A DNA stretch of 64,000 nt, taken from NCBI RefSeq assembly GCF_052113205.1, contig NZ_JBFRCU010000016.1, positions 1 through 64,000 of the forward strand, written 5' to 3'. A program made the position numbers and the translations under genes. Shown piece by piece: positions 57,519-64,000 of this stretch. How positions within the stretch are numbered: the first letter of the stretch is position 1; every line of letters starts with the position of its first letter. Below the pieces are notes generated by a model that was not told the origin of the DNA, searched no databases, and saw nothing but the letters and a program-made list of their open reading frames with translations. Source of the stretch: Inquilinus sp052113205 (lineage in GTDB: Bacteria; Pseudomonadota; Alphaproteobacteria; DSM-16000; Inquilinaceae).

Positions 57519-59528
57519 ATGCGGGGGAGCATGTTCGGCAGATTATGGGCCGCCGCGGCCCTGCTGGCTGTCGCCGGCGGTGCTGCAGCCCAGGAGCAGG
57601 CCACTCCCGCCCCGGCAGCGGCCGCGACGATCCAGGTCGGCGGCGTCACCCTGACCGCATGCCAGCCCGATCTCGGCGGCTTCTGCGGCACGATCGGCCG
57701 CCCCCTGGATCCCGCCGGCAAGCTGCCCGGCACCGTGACGATCGGCTTCGAGTTCTACCCGCATCGCGACGCCGGCCAGCCGGCCGAGGGCGTGGTCCTG
57801 GCCCAGGAGGGCGGGCCGGGCTATTCCTCGACCGGCACGCGCGAGGGCTATCTGCGGCTGTTCGAGCCGCTGCGCGGCCGGCGCGACGTGCTGCTGGTCG
57901 ACAAGCGCGGCACCGGCCTGTCCGACCCGATCCAGTGCCAGGCGCTGCAGGAGGCCGGCGAGTTCGTGCCCGCCGCGATCGCCGCTTGTGCCAAGCAGTT
58001 GGGCCCGGCCGCCTGGATGTACGGCACCACGCTGGCCGCCGACGACGTGGCGGCGGTGCTGGACGCGCTGCAGATCGGCGAGGTCGACTATTACGGCGAC
58101 AGCTACGGCACCTGGTTCGGCCAGGTCTTCGCCCAGCGCCACCCGGACCGGCTGCGCACCATCGTGCTGGACAGTGCCTATCCGACCCTCGGCCTGTCGC
58201 CCTGGTTCGAGACCGAATGGGCCACCGCCCGCGACGGCTTCGAGCAGGTGTGCCGGCGCTCGCCCAGCTGCCGCGCGCTCGGCGGCCGGTCGCTCGACCG
58301 GATCGAAAAGCTTGTGGCGGCGCTGCGGGCCAAGCCGGGCAAAGCCGAGGCGCCGGACGGCGACGGCAACACGGTCGGCATCGCGGTCGACGCCCCGACC
58401 CTGTTCCTGACCATGAACAGCGCCGGCGGCAGCCCGACCTTCTACCGCGACCTGGACGCCGCGGCCCGCGCCTGGCTCGACGCGAAGGACCCGGCGCCGC
58501 TGCACCGGCTGATGGCCGAGGCGGTGTCCTGGAACACGCCTGGCAGCGACCCCACCGCCTTCTCCACCGCGCTCTACGTCTCGGTGGTCTGCAGCGACTA
58601 TCCGCAGCTGTTCCGCGCCGATGCGTCGCGGTCCGAGCGGCGGCGCCAGCTGATGCGCGCCACGGCGCAGAAGCAGGCGACCGACCGCGACGTCTACGCC
58701 CCCTTCACCATTGCCGAGGTCGACACCTCGCCGCACAAATGGGAACGCCGCGACCTGTGCCTGGACTGGCCGGCCCCGCCGAAGGGTGTGGTCCCGGGCA
58801 CTGCCGCCGACCCGAAGGCGGCGTTCCCGAATGTGCCGGTGCTGGTGTTGTCGGGCGACATCGACAGCGTCACCTCGCCGATCGAGGGGCTGGAGACGGC
58901 GCGGCTGTTCCCGGATGCGACCTATGTGCAGGTTCGCAACCTGACCCACATCACCGCGATCACCGACCAGGCGATCTTCGTGCCGCCGAAGGGCGCCGAC
59001 GCCACCGGCTGCGTCGCCCCGATCGTGCTGAACTTCGTGCGTTCGGGCGGCGATGCCGGCGACACCTCCTGCACCCAGCGGATCCGGCCGATCCGCACCG
59101 TGCCGGCCTTCGCGATCAAGGCGGCCGATGTGGCGCCGGCCACCGCCGACGCCGGCAATGCCGGGACCGACGCCGATCTGCGCCTGGCCGCGGCGACGGC
59201 AGAGACGGTGGGCGACGTGCTGGCGCGCTATTTCGTCAACAGCGGTGGCAAGGGCGTCGGGCTGCGCGGCGGGACCTTCACCTTCGAGGCCTCCGACACC
59301 GGCCACAGCTTCACCCTCGATCAGATCCGCTGGGCCGAGGACCTGGCGGTGTCCGGCACGATCCGCTGGGACCAGTCGACCGGCGACGTCACCGCGGATC
59401 TCACCCTGGCCGGCGTGGCGACAGGCACTCTGGCCTTGGCTTGGAACGACCGCGACATGGATGCGGTGGCCCGGATGACGGGGATGATCGACGGCAGGGC
59501 GGTGGCGGCGGAAAGGATTGCGCCGTAA
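57519..59528 (+). CDS. Exported alpha/beta hydrolase (proline-iminopeptidase / tripeptidyl-aminopeptidase-like)
   Basis: The 669-aa protein has a signal peptide (MRGSMFGRLWAAAALLAVAGGAAAQ). The hydrolase domain shows oxyanion AQEGGPGYSSTG, DKRGTGLSDP and nucleophile S195 in GDSYGTW. The remaining triad is in LSGDIDSVTS (Asp) and NLTHITAI (His). About 130 extra C-terminal residues form a beta-rich module (GKGVGLRGGTFTFEASDTGHSFTL). The layout resembles secreted S33 peptidases. GGGGGG precedes the ATG. Confidence 0.82.
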   Translation: MRGSMFGRLWAAAALLAVAGGAAAQEQATPAPAAAATIQVGGVTLTACQPDLGGFCGTIGRPLDPAGKLPGTVTIGFEFYPHRDAGQPAEGVVLAQEGGPGYSSTGTREGYLRLFEPLRGRRDVLLVDKRGTGLSDPIQCQALQEAGEFVPAAIAACAKQLGPAAWMYGTTLAADDVAAVLDALQIGEVDYYGDSYGTWFGQVFAQRHPDRLRTIVLDSAYPTLGLSPWFETEWATARDGFEQVCRRSPSCRALGGRSLDRIEKLVAALRAKPGKAEAPDGDGNTVGIAVDAPTLFLTMNSAGGSPTFYRDLDAAARAWLDAKDPAPLHRLMAEAVSWNTPGSDPTAFSTALYVSVVCSDYPQLFRADASRSERRRQLMRATAQKQATDRDVYAPFTIAEVDTSPHKWERRDLCLDWPAPPKGVVPGTAADPKAAFPNVPVLVLSGDIDSVTSPIEGLETARLFPDATYVQVRNLTHITAITDQAIFVPPKGADATGCVAPIVLNFVRSGGDAGDTSCTQRIRPIRTVPAFAIKAADVAPATADAGNAGTDADLRLAAATAETVGDVLARYFVNSGGKGVGLRGGTFTFEASDTGHSFTLDQIRWAEDLAVSGTIRWDQSTGDVTADLTLAGVATGTLALAWNDRDMDAVARMTGMIDGRAVAAERIAP

Positions 59529-59610
59529 GGGCTCGGCGCCGCCTTTCTTTTTATTCTCCCCCCTTCCCTCGCTGGGGGTGGGGCCTTGGCACTTTTCTTA
59601 CTTTTTGGCC

Positions 59611-59678
59611 GTCATTCCCGCGAAAGCGGGAATCTCTTTCCGATCGCGGCGCGAGATCCCCGCTTTCGCGGGGATGAC
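59611..59678. repeat. Palindromic repeat, family B, reverse orientation
   Basis: Here the arm with TTCCCGCG comes first (GTCATTCCCGCGAAAGCGGG) and the arm with CCCCGC comes last (CCCCGCTTTCGCGGGGATGA). The unit is thus inverted relative to the other three copies. Confidence 0.88.
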
Positions 59679-59738
59679 GAGTTTTGGGACGACGGCAGGC
59701 CCATTCGCGCGCGGACGCGCGCAGACCCCTTCCCCTGC

Positions 59739-59762
59739 CCCCCTCCCGCAAGGGGAGGGGGA
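59739..59762. repeat. Small palindrome resembling family A
   Basis: CCCCCTCCCGC-AA-GGGGAGGGGG lies between the hydrolase and purC genes. The arms differ from family A at several bases, so it is listed as a degenerate or separate element. Confidence 0.6.
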
Positions 59763-59795
59763 GAGTAGGAAGGCGTGGCGGGCCTAAGTTCTTGC

Positions 59796-60767
59796 TCAGA
59801 AGTACTTCGCCAGATTCTCCCGGATTCTCTCCAGCACCGGCCGCTCCCGGTCGGGCAGCTCGAAGCGGCGGCCGGTGATGGTCTCGAAGGCGCGGACATA
59901 GACCTGGGCGGTGGCGCGGATCACCTCCACCGGGATCTCCGGGATCGGGTCCTTGTACGGGTCGCAGCGCGCCGCCACCCAGCTGCGCACGAAATCCTTG
60001 TCGAAGCTGTCCGGCCGCTCGCCGCCGGCGAAGCGGTCCTGATAGCTGTCCGCGAGCCAGTAGCGGCTGCTGTCCGGGGTGTGGATTTCGTCGGCCAGGA
60101 CGATGCGGCCCTCGGCATCGGTGCCGAACTCGTATTTGGTGTCGACCAGGATCAGCCCGTGCCGGGCCGCGATCTCCTGCCCGCGGGCGAACAGGGCGAA
60201 GGCGTAGTCGCTGAGCTGCCGCCATTGCGCCGCGGTGAGCAGGCCCTGGCTCACGATCTCCTCCGGCGTCAGCGGCTCGTCATGGCCGCCGTCGAAGGCC
60301 TTGCTGGTCGGGGTGATGATCGGCTGCGGCAGCTTCTGGTTGTCGCGCAGCCCGTCCGGCAGGCACACGCCGTACATCTGGCGCTGGCCGGCCTTGTACA
60401 GGGTGAGGACCGACGTGCCGGTGGTGCCGGNCAGATAGTCGCGGACCACGATCTCGACCGGCAGGATGTCGAGCCGGCGGCCGACCACGACATTCGGGTC
60501 AGGGTATTCCAGCACGTGGTTCGGGCAGATGTCGCGCGTCTCTTCGAACCAGAAGCGCGCGGTCTGGGTCAGCACCTGGCCCTTCAGCGGGATCGAGGCC
60601 AGGATCCGGTCGAAGGCGCTGATCCGGTCGCTGGCGATGATGATCCGCCGCCCGTCCGGCAGGTCGTAGTTGTCGCGCACCTTGCCGCGGTAATGCGCGG
60701 GGAGCTCCGGGATCGTCGCGTCGGCGAGCACCGGATAGGGGCGATCGTCCAGGGCCGTGAAATCCAT
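59796..60767 (-). CDS. purC: Phosphoribosylaminoimidazole-succinocarboxamide synthase (SAICAR synthase)
   Basis: This ATP-dependent ligase joins aspartate to CAIR in purine synthesis. The 323-aa protein is of the long type. Motifs: GKVRDNYDLPDGRRIIIASDRISAFD, VVVGRRLDILPVEIVVRDYL, ILVDTKYEFG and LADEIHTPDSSRYW. Base 60431 is ambiguous (codon NCC: Ser, Pro, Thr or Ala); Thr is usual there. The ATG at 60767 is preferred (MDFTALDDRPYPV). Confidence 0.94.
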   Translation of the reverse strand: MDFTALDDRPYPVLADATIPELPAHYRGKVRDNYDLPDGRRIIIASDRISAFDRILASIPLKGQVLTQTARFWFEETRDICPNHVLEYPDPNVVVGRRLDILPVEIVVRDYLXGTTGTSVLTLYKAGQRQMYGVCLPDGLRDNQKLPQPIITPTSKAFDGGHDEPLTPEEIVSQGLLTAAQWRQLSDYAFALFARGQEIAARHGLILVDTKYEFGTDAEGRIVLADEIHTPDSSRYWLADSYQDRFAGGERPDSFDKDFVRSWVAARCDPYKDPIPEIPVEVIRATAQVYVRAFETITGRRFELPDRERPVLERIRENLAKYF

Positions 60768-60891
60768 CAGTCTCGTCCTTCGGCAGGTCGGCGAAATCTT
60801 TAGCGCGGCCGGGTTCCGGACACATCCGAAATCGGGCATCCTGCGGCGGTGCCGGCGACAGCGGTGCCCAGCGAGACGATCGGAGGGCCCC

Positions 60892-61635
60892 ATGGCACAA
60901 TCCTACAAGCGGCTGCTGCTGAAGCTGAGCGGCGGCGCCATGGCCGGCGCCGACGGGTCGATCTTCGGCGCCGCCGCGATCGACCACATCGTCGGCGAAA
61001 TCCTGGCGGTGCGCGCGCTGGGCATCGAGATCGCGGTGGTGATCGGCGGCGGCAACGTGTTCCGCGGCCGCGTCTCCGACGCCTGGCACATCGAGCGGGC
61101 GGAGGCCGACAACATCGGCATGCTGGGCACCGTGATCAATGCGGTGATGCTGCGTGCGGCGCTGACCGCGCGGTCCGCCGAGGTGCGGGTGATGAGCGCG
61201 GTGCCGATCCCGTCGATGGCCGAGCCCTATATCCGGCTGCGCGCCGACCGCCACCTGGCCAAGGGTGCCATCGTCGTGCTGGCCGGCGGCAACGGCCAGC
61301 CCTATGTCACCACCGACTACCCATCGGTGCAGCGGGCGATCGAGCTGCGCTGCGACGCGGTGCTGGCGGCCAAGGACGGGGTCGACGGCGTGTTCACCGC
61401 CGATCCGCGCACCGACCCGACAGCGCGCAAATACGCCAGCCTGGCCTTCGCCGACGCGATCGCGCAGGAGCTGAAGGTGATGGACCAGTCGGCGATCCTG
61501 CTGGCGCGCGACCATGGGCTGCCGCTGCATGTCTTCGCCTTCGACCGGCCGGGCGCGATGCAGCGGATCTGCCGCGGCGAGCCGATCGGGACGCTGATCG
61601 CACCGGATGCGGTCACGGTGCTGGCGGAGGACTGA
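60892..61635 (+). CDS. Divergent uridylate kinase (PyrH-like)
   Basis: This 247-aa amino-acid-kinase-fold protein has LKLSGGAMAG at the start, VIGGGNVFRGR, MLGTVINAVML, VDGVFTADPRTDPTA and QELKVMDQSAILLARDHGLPLHVF, as in bacterial UMP kinases. The usual GTGNPFFTTD reads GGNGQPYVTTD and the usual KATKVDGV reads AAKDGVDGV, so it departs from the housekeeping enzyme. It is also outside the standard rpsB-tsf-pyrH-frr cluster and may be a paralogue. GGAGGG lies upstream of the ATG. Confidence 0.78.
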   Translation: MAQSYKRLLLKLSGGAMAGADGSIFGAAAIDHIVGEILAVRALGIEIAVVIGGGNVFRGRVSDAWHIERAEADNIGMLGTVINAVMLRAALTARSAEVRVMSAVPIPSMAEPYIRLRADRHLAKGAIVVLAGGNGQPYVTTDYPSVQRAIELRCDAVLAAKDGVDGVFTADPRTDPTARKYASLAFADAIAQELKVMDQSAILLARDHGLPLHVFAFDRPGAMQRICRGEPIGTLIAPDAVTVLAED

Positions 61636-61677
61636 GAGGAGTACGGTTCGCCCCCGCCCCACCCATTCGGGAGATGA

Positions 61678-61857
61678 CAGCCCGCGGCCCGCCGCCGCGA
61701 CCGGACGGTGATCCTGTACTGCGCCTCCGGCGGCCGCTCGGCCCTGGCCGGCAAGGCGCTGCAGGACTTCGGCTACACCGACGTCCGCAACCTCGGCGCC
61801 TTCAAGGACTGGGCTGAGGCGGGAGGCGCGGCGGAGGCGGTGCCGGAGAAGAGGTGA
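61678..61857 (+). pseudogene. Rhodanese-like domain fragment (C-terminal part)
   Basis: The frame reads RTVILYCASGGRSALAGK, then FGYTDVRNLGAFKDWAEAGG to a stop at 61855. This is the active-site loop (Cys in CASGGR) and C-terminal end of a single-domain rhodanese. The N-terminal half is absent: the frame is closed by a stop at 61675, just 40 bp after the UMP kinase gene. Confidence 0.7.
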
Positions 61858-61883
61858 GGACGTCGCTACCAAGAAAGCGCGTT

Positions 61884-62013
61884 ACCTCTCCCGCCTGGCG
61901 GGAGAGGTCGGACGTCCGAAGGACGGCCGGGTGAGGGCTGGCCCGGGCCTCGACAAAGAGCCCTCACCCGGAGCCGCTTCGCGTCTCCGACCTCTCCCGT
62001 AAACGGGAGAGGC
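61884..62013. repeat. Composite palindromic repeat, family A (two hairpins plus spacer)
   Basis: The same layout as 37902-38030: outer hairpins ACCTCTCCCGCCTGGCGGG... and ...CCTCTCCCGTAAACGGGAG, an inner pair GGGTGAGGG / CCCTCACCC and the shared core CCTCGACAAA. Confidence 0.88.
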
Positions 62014-62051
62014 TAGGCGAGCGACATCCGAGGGATGTATGAACTGCCCCC

Positions 62052-63050
62052 TCACCCCTCCGGCACAACCTTCTCATCCAGGAAATCGCCAATGGCCCGG
62101 AACGCCTGCAGGCGGTTCTTTTCCATCAGCACCATGTGGGTGCCCTCGCCGATCTCGACCCACCGGCGGTAGGGCGCGCCGGTGAGACGGGTGAAATAGT
62201 CCTGCGCGACGGCGAGCGGCACGTCGAGGTCCCATTCGGCGTGGACCAGCAGCACCGGGACGCTGATGGCGCCCGGATCATAGAACGGCCGGCCGACGGA
62301 CCAGTATTCTCGCGTGTCGAGGATCGGTCCGGTGCCGGCGCGCATGGTCGGCGGGGTCTGCGCCCGGCCCTGCGGGTCGGTGGCCAGTGCCGCCTCGGCC
62401 CAGGTCTCGAACCAGCCCTCCGGGATCAGCCCGTCGCGCTTGGCCTCCGGCGCCCCTTCCAGCCAGCGCGCCTTGCCTTGCAGCACCGGGATCCGTCGAT
62501 ACGCGCCGAGCGTGCCGCCGGGGTCGATCCGGGCCTGGCCCGGGTTCAGCCATTGCGGCGCCACCAGCGCCAGCTTCGCCACCTTGGCGTTGTTGCGGCT
62601 GGTGTAGGCGCCGGCGACCGAGCCGCCCCAGGACATGGCGACGATATTGGTCCGCGCCAGGCCGCGCCGCTGCAGCACGAAATCGACCGCGGTCGAGAAG
62701 TCGCGCATCCCGGCTTCGGTCCGGCCCAGCGGCGGGCTCTCCTCCGGCGGCCGGTCCATCTCCGGCGGCTTCGTCGAGCCGCCGGTGCCGCGGACATCGA
62801 CGGCATGGACGTCGTAGCCGCGGCCGGCCAGCCAATCCATGAAGGAGAAGCCGCCGACCGGCACGTCGAACAGCGTGCCGGAGGAATAGGTGGCGCCGTG
62901 CATCAGCACGATGCTGCGCTCCGGCGAGAAGCTGCGCATCCCGGCCGGCCGCTTGTTGCGGATGTGCAGGTCGATGCCCGGCGTGTCGCTGGGGATCATC
63001 AGATCCTCGACCGCGATCTCGGCGGCCGGCGCGTCAGAAAGTGTGGTCAT
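62052..63050 (-). CDS. Alpha/beta hydrolase
   Basis: The 332-aa protein has oxyanion LMHGATYSSGTLFD, DVRGTGGSTKP, nucleophile in AMSWGGSVAG, Asp in LVHAEWDLDVP and His in GEGTHMVLME. It is a serine hydrolase of the epoxide-hydrolase/esterase type with unknown substrate. The start at 63050 has GGAG 8 nt upstream; a GTG at 63068 overlaps the stop of the preceding gene (GTGA) and is equally possible. It is probably cotranscribed with the MBL-fold gene. Confidence 0.85.
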   Translation of the reverse strand: MTTLSDAPAAEIAVEDLMIPSDTPGIDLHIRNKRPAGMRSFSPERSIVLMHGATYSSGTLFDVPVGGFSFMDWLAGRGYDVHAVDVRGTGGSTKPPEMDRPPEESPPLGRTEAGMRDFSTAVDFVLQRRGLARTNIVAMSWGGSVAGAYTSRNNAKVAKLALVAPQWLNPGQARIDPGGTLGAYRRIPVLQGKARWLEGAPEAKRDGLIPEGWFETWAEAALATDPQGRAQTPPTMRAGTGPILDTREYWSVGRPFYDPGAISVPVLLVHAEWDLDVPLAVAQDYFTRLTGAPYRRWVEIGEGTHMVLMEKNRLQAFRAIGDFLDEKVVPEG

Positions 63051-63064
63051 GATGTCGGCTCCGG

Positions 63065-63988
63065 TCACGCGAAGGTCCAGTCGAAGCGGTCGCCGCAGCG
63101 GGTGATGCGGCCGGCCGAGCTTTCGGGGAAATGGCCGGGCAGGACGAGGGCGCCGCTCTCGGCCGCATGCTCCAGCAGCCAGCGGCGGGAGGCGCGCGCC
63201 GGCTCCGGGAACTCGCAGTAGCGGGAGTTCCAGCCGGGCTCGTAGACCTGCAGCGGGTGATGCATCACGTCGCCGGCGAACAGCGCCTCCTCGCCGCGCG
63301 AGCGCAGGCGGATCACCGCGTGGTCGATGCTGTGCCCCGGCGCCGGGTGGAAGGAGATGCCATCCAGCACCTCGCCGCCATCGACCGCGACCAGATCCGC
63401 CAGCCCGGCCTCGAGCACCGGCCGGACGCTGTCCTGGTAGACGCCGTCGAGCGGCGGATGATGGGGTGCGCCGAGCGCCGGGTCAGGACGGAAGCCGGGC
63501 GCCGACGGATCGGTCAGGCTTTCGCCATAGCGCTGCTCGACCGCCGAGAAATGGTGGCGGGCGTTCGCGAAGGTCGGCATCCAGCGCCCGTCGACCAGCC
63601 GGGTGTTCCAGCCGACATGGTCGGCATGGACATGGGTGATCAGGACGTGGTCGACATCCTCCGGCCGCACCCCGGCCGCTTCCAGGCGCTGCAGATAGGG
63701 CACATCGAGCCGGTGCATGATCGGCACCGCCGGCCGCTCCTTGCCGTTGCCGGTGGCGGTGTCGATCAGGATGGTGTGCCGCGGCGTGCGCACCAGCCAG
63801 CTGTGGATGCCGAGGCTGATCGCCCCGGTCTCCGGGTGCAGCGCCCCGGGCGGCAGCCGGCCGTGGTGCCGGTCGGTGGCCTCCGGATCGATCTCGGGGT
63901 AGAGCTCGGCCGGCGAGCCATGGGTCAGCGGGATCTCATCGATCCGCGTGATGGTGGCGTCGCCGATACGAAAGCTGGGGGGACCCAT
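63065..63988 (-). CDS. MBL-fold metallo-hydrolase
   Basis: The 307-aa metallo-beta-lactamase-fold enzyme has zinc ligands H119-x-H121-x-D123-H124 (THVHADHVGW), the distal His in HPAPGHSIDHAV and Asp in FAGDVMHHP. It resembles AHL-lactonase/AidC-like or related esterase branches, but the substrate is not determined. Its first codon is near the window end and the whole gene is contained. It is followed at once by an alpha/beta hydrolase gene. Confidence 0.87.
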   Translation of the reverse strand: MGPPSFRIGDATITRIDEIPLTHGSPAELYPEIDPEATDRHHGRLPPGALHPETGAISLGIHSWLVRTPRHTILIDTATGNGKERPAVPIMHRLDVPYLQRLEAAGVRPEDVDHVLITHVHADHVGWNTRLVDGRWMPTFANARHHFSAVEQRYGESLTDPSAPGFRPDPALGAPHHPPLDGVYQDSVRPVLEAGLADLVAVDGGEVLDGISFHPAPGHSIDHAVIRLRSRGEEALFAGDVMHHPLQVYEPGWNSRYCEFPEPARASRRWLLEHAAESGALVLPGHFPESSAGRITRCGDRFDWTFA

Positions 63989-64000
63989 GGGCCATCTCCG

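Overview
The window is high-GC, densely packed bacterial chromosome from an alphaproteobacterium, most likely of the Rhodospirillales (Azospirillum/Inquilinus-like). That placement is an inference from the hrcA-grpE block divergent from rph, a mutS next to maeB, a pst-pho operon headed by phoR, an alphaproteobacterial-size malic enzyme, and protein flavour. No 16S, tRNA or other RNA gene was seen. Three ambiguous bases (14579, 24354, 60431) show that it is draft sequence.

Layout. 1-8335: mutS (cut by the window edge), a GNAT acetyltransferase, a small DUF1127-like protein, malic enzyme maeB, pyrophosphatase ppa and a PatZ-like acyl-CoA synthetase/GNAT fusion. 8468-12839: a lytic transglycosylase lipoprotein with a PIPDG-repeat tail, an RTX protein, a LysR regulator and a PmtA-like methyltransferase. 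12902-19715: the phosphate-starvation block phoR-pstS-pstC-pstA-pstB-phoU-phoB on the minus strand, with a Pho box lying over the end of phoR. 19968-22638: heat-shock genes hrcA-grpE-(small lipoprotein), divergent from rph. 22717-33472: exported hypotheticals, a GFA protein, an Mpo1-like membrane protein, a beta-hydroxyacid dehydrogenase, rdgB-hemW, a DHFR-like and a VOC protein, polA, a dienoyl-CoA-reductase-like SDR and a LysE exporter.

33477-37201 holds the two ATPases and two permeases of a dipeptide/oligopeptide-type ABC importer. A matching family 5 binding protein sits at 45936-47549 on the same strand. Between them are a SHOCT protein, a hypothetical, an HtrA protease, an HxlR/OYE pair and an accessory segment (about 42.1-45.9 kb). 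That segment carries a MazE antitoxin with a dead MazF toxin, a YafQ toxin coupled to an unrecognised 207-aa gene, an orphan DinJ antitoxin on the other strand, and an AT-rich two-gene unit of a Cas2-fold (SinR-like) protein and a DUF3800 protein. This segment is the best candidate for a previously undescribed system.

47904-63988 is mostly housekeeping and carbon storage: class I aldolase, an XPD/DinG-type helicase with an overlapping orphan Phd antitoxin, glgC-glgA-hydrolase, an AEC transporter, a TerB protein, an exported peptidase-like hydrolase, purC, a divergent UMP kinase, a rhodanese remnant, and an MBL-hydrolase pair.

At least five families of short palindromic repeats (REP/BIME-like) fill the spaces between genes. 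One copy overlaps the apparent start of hemW.
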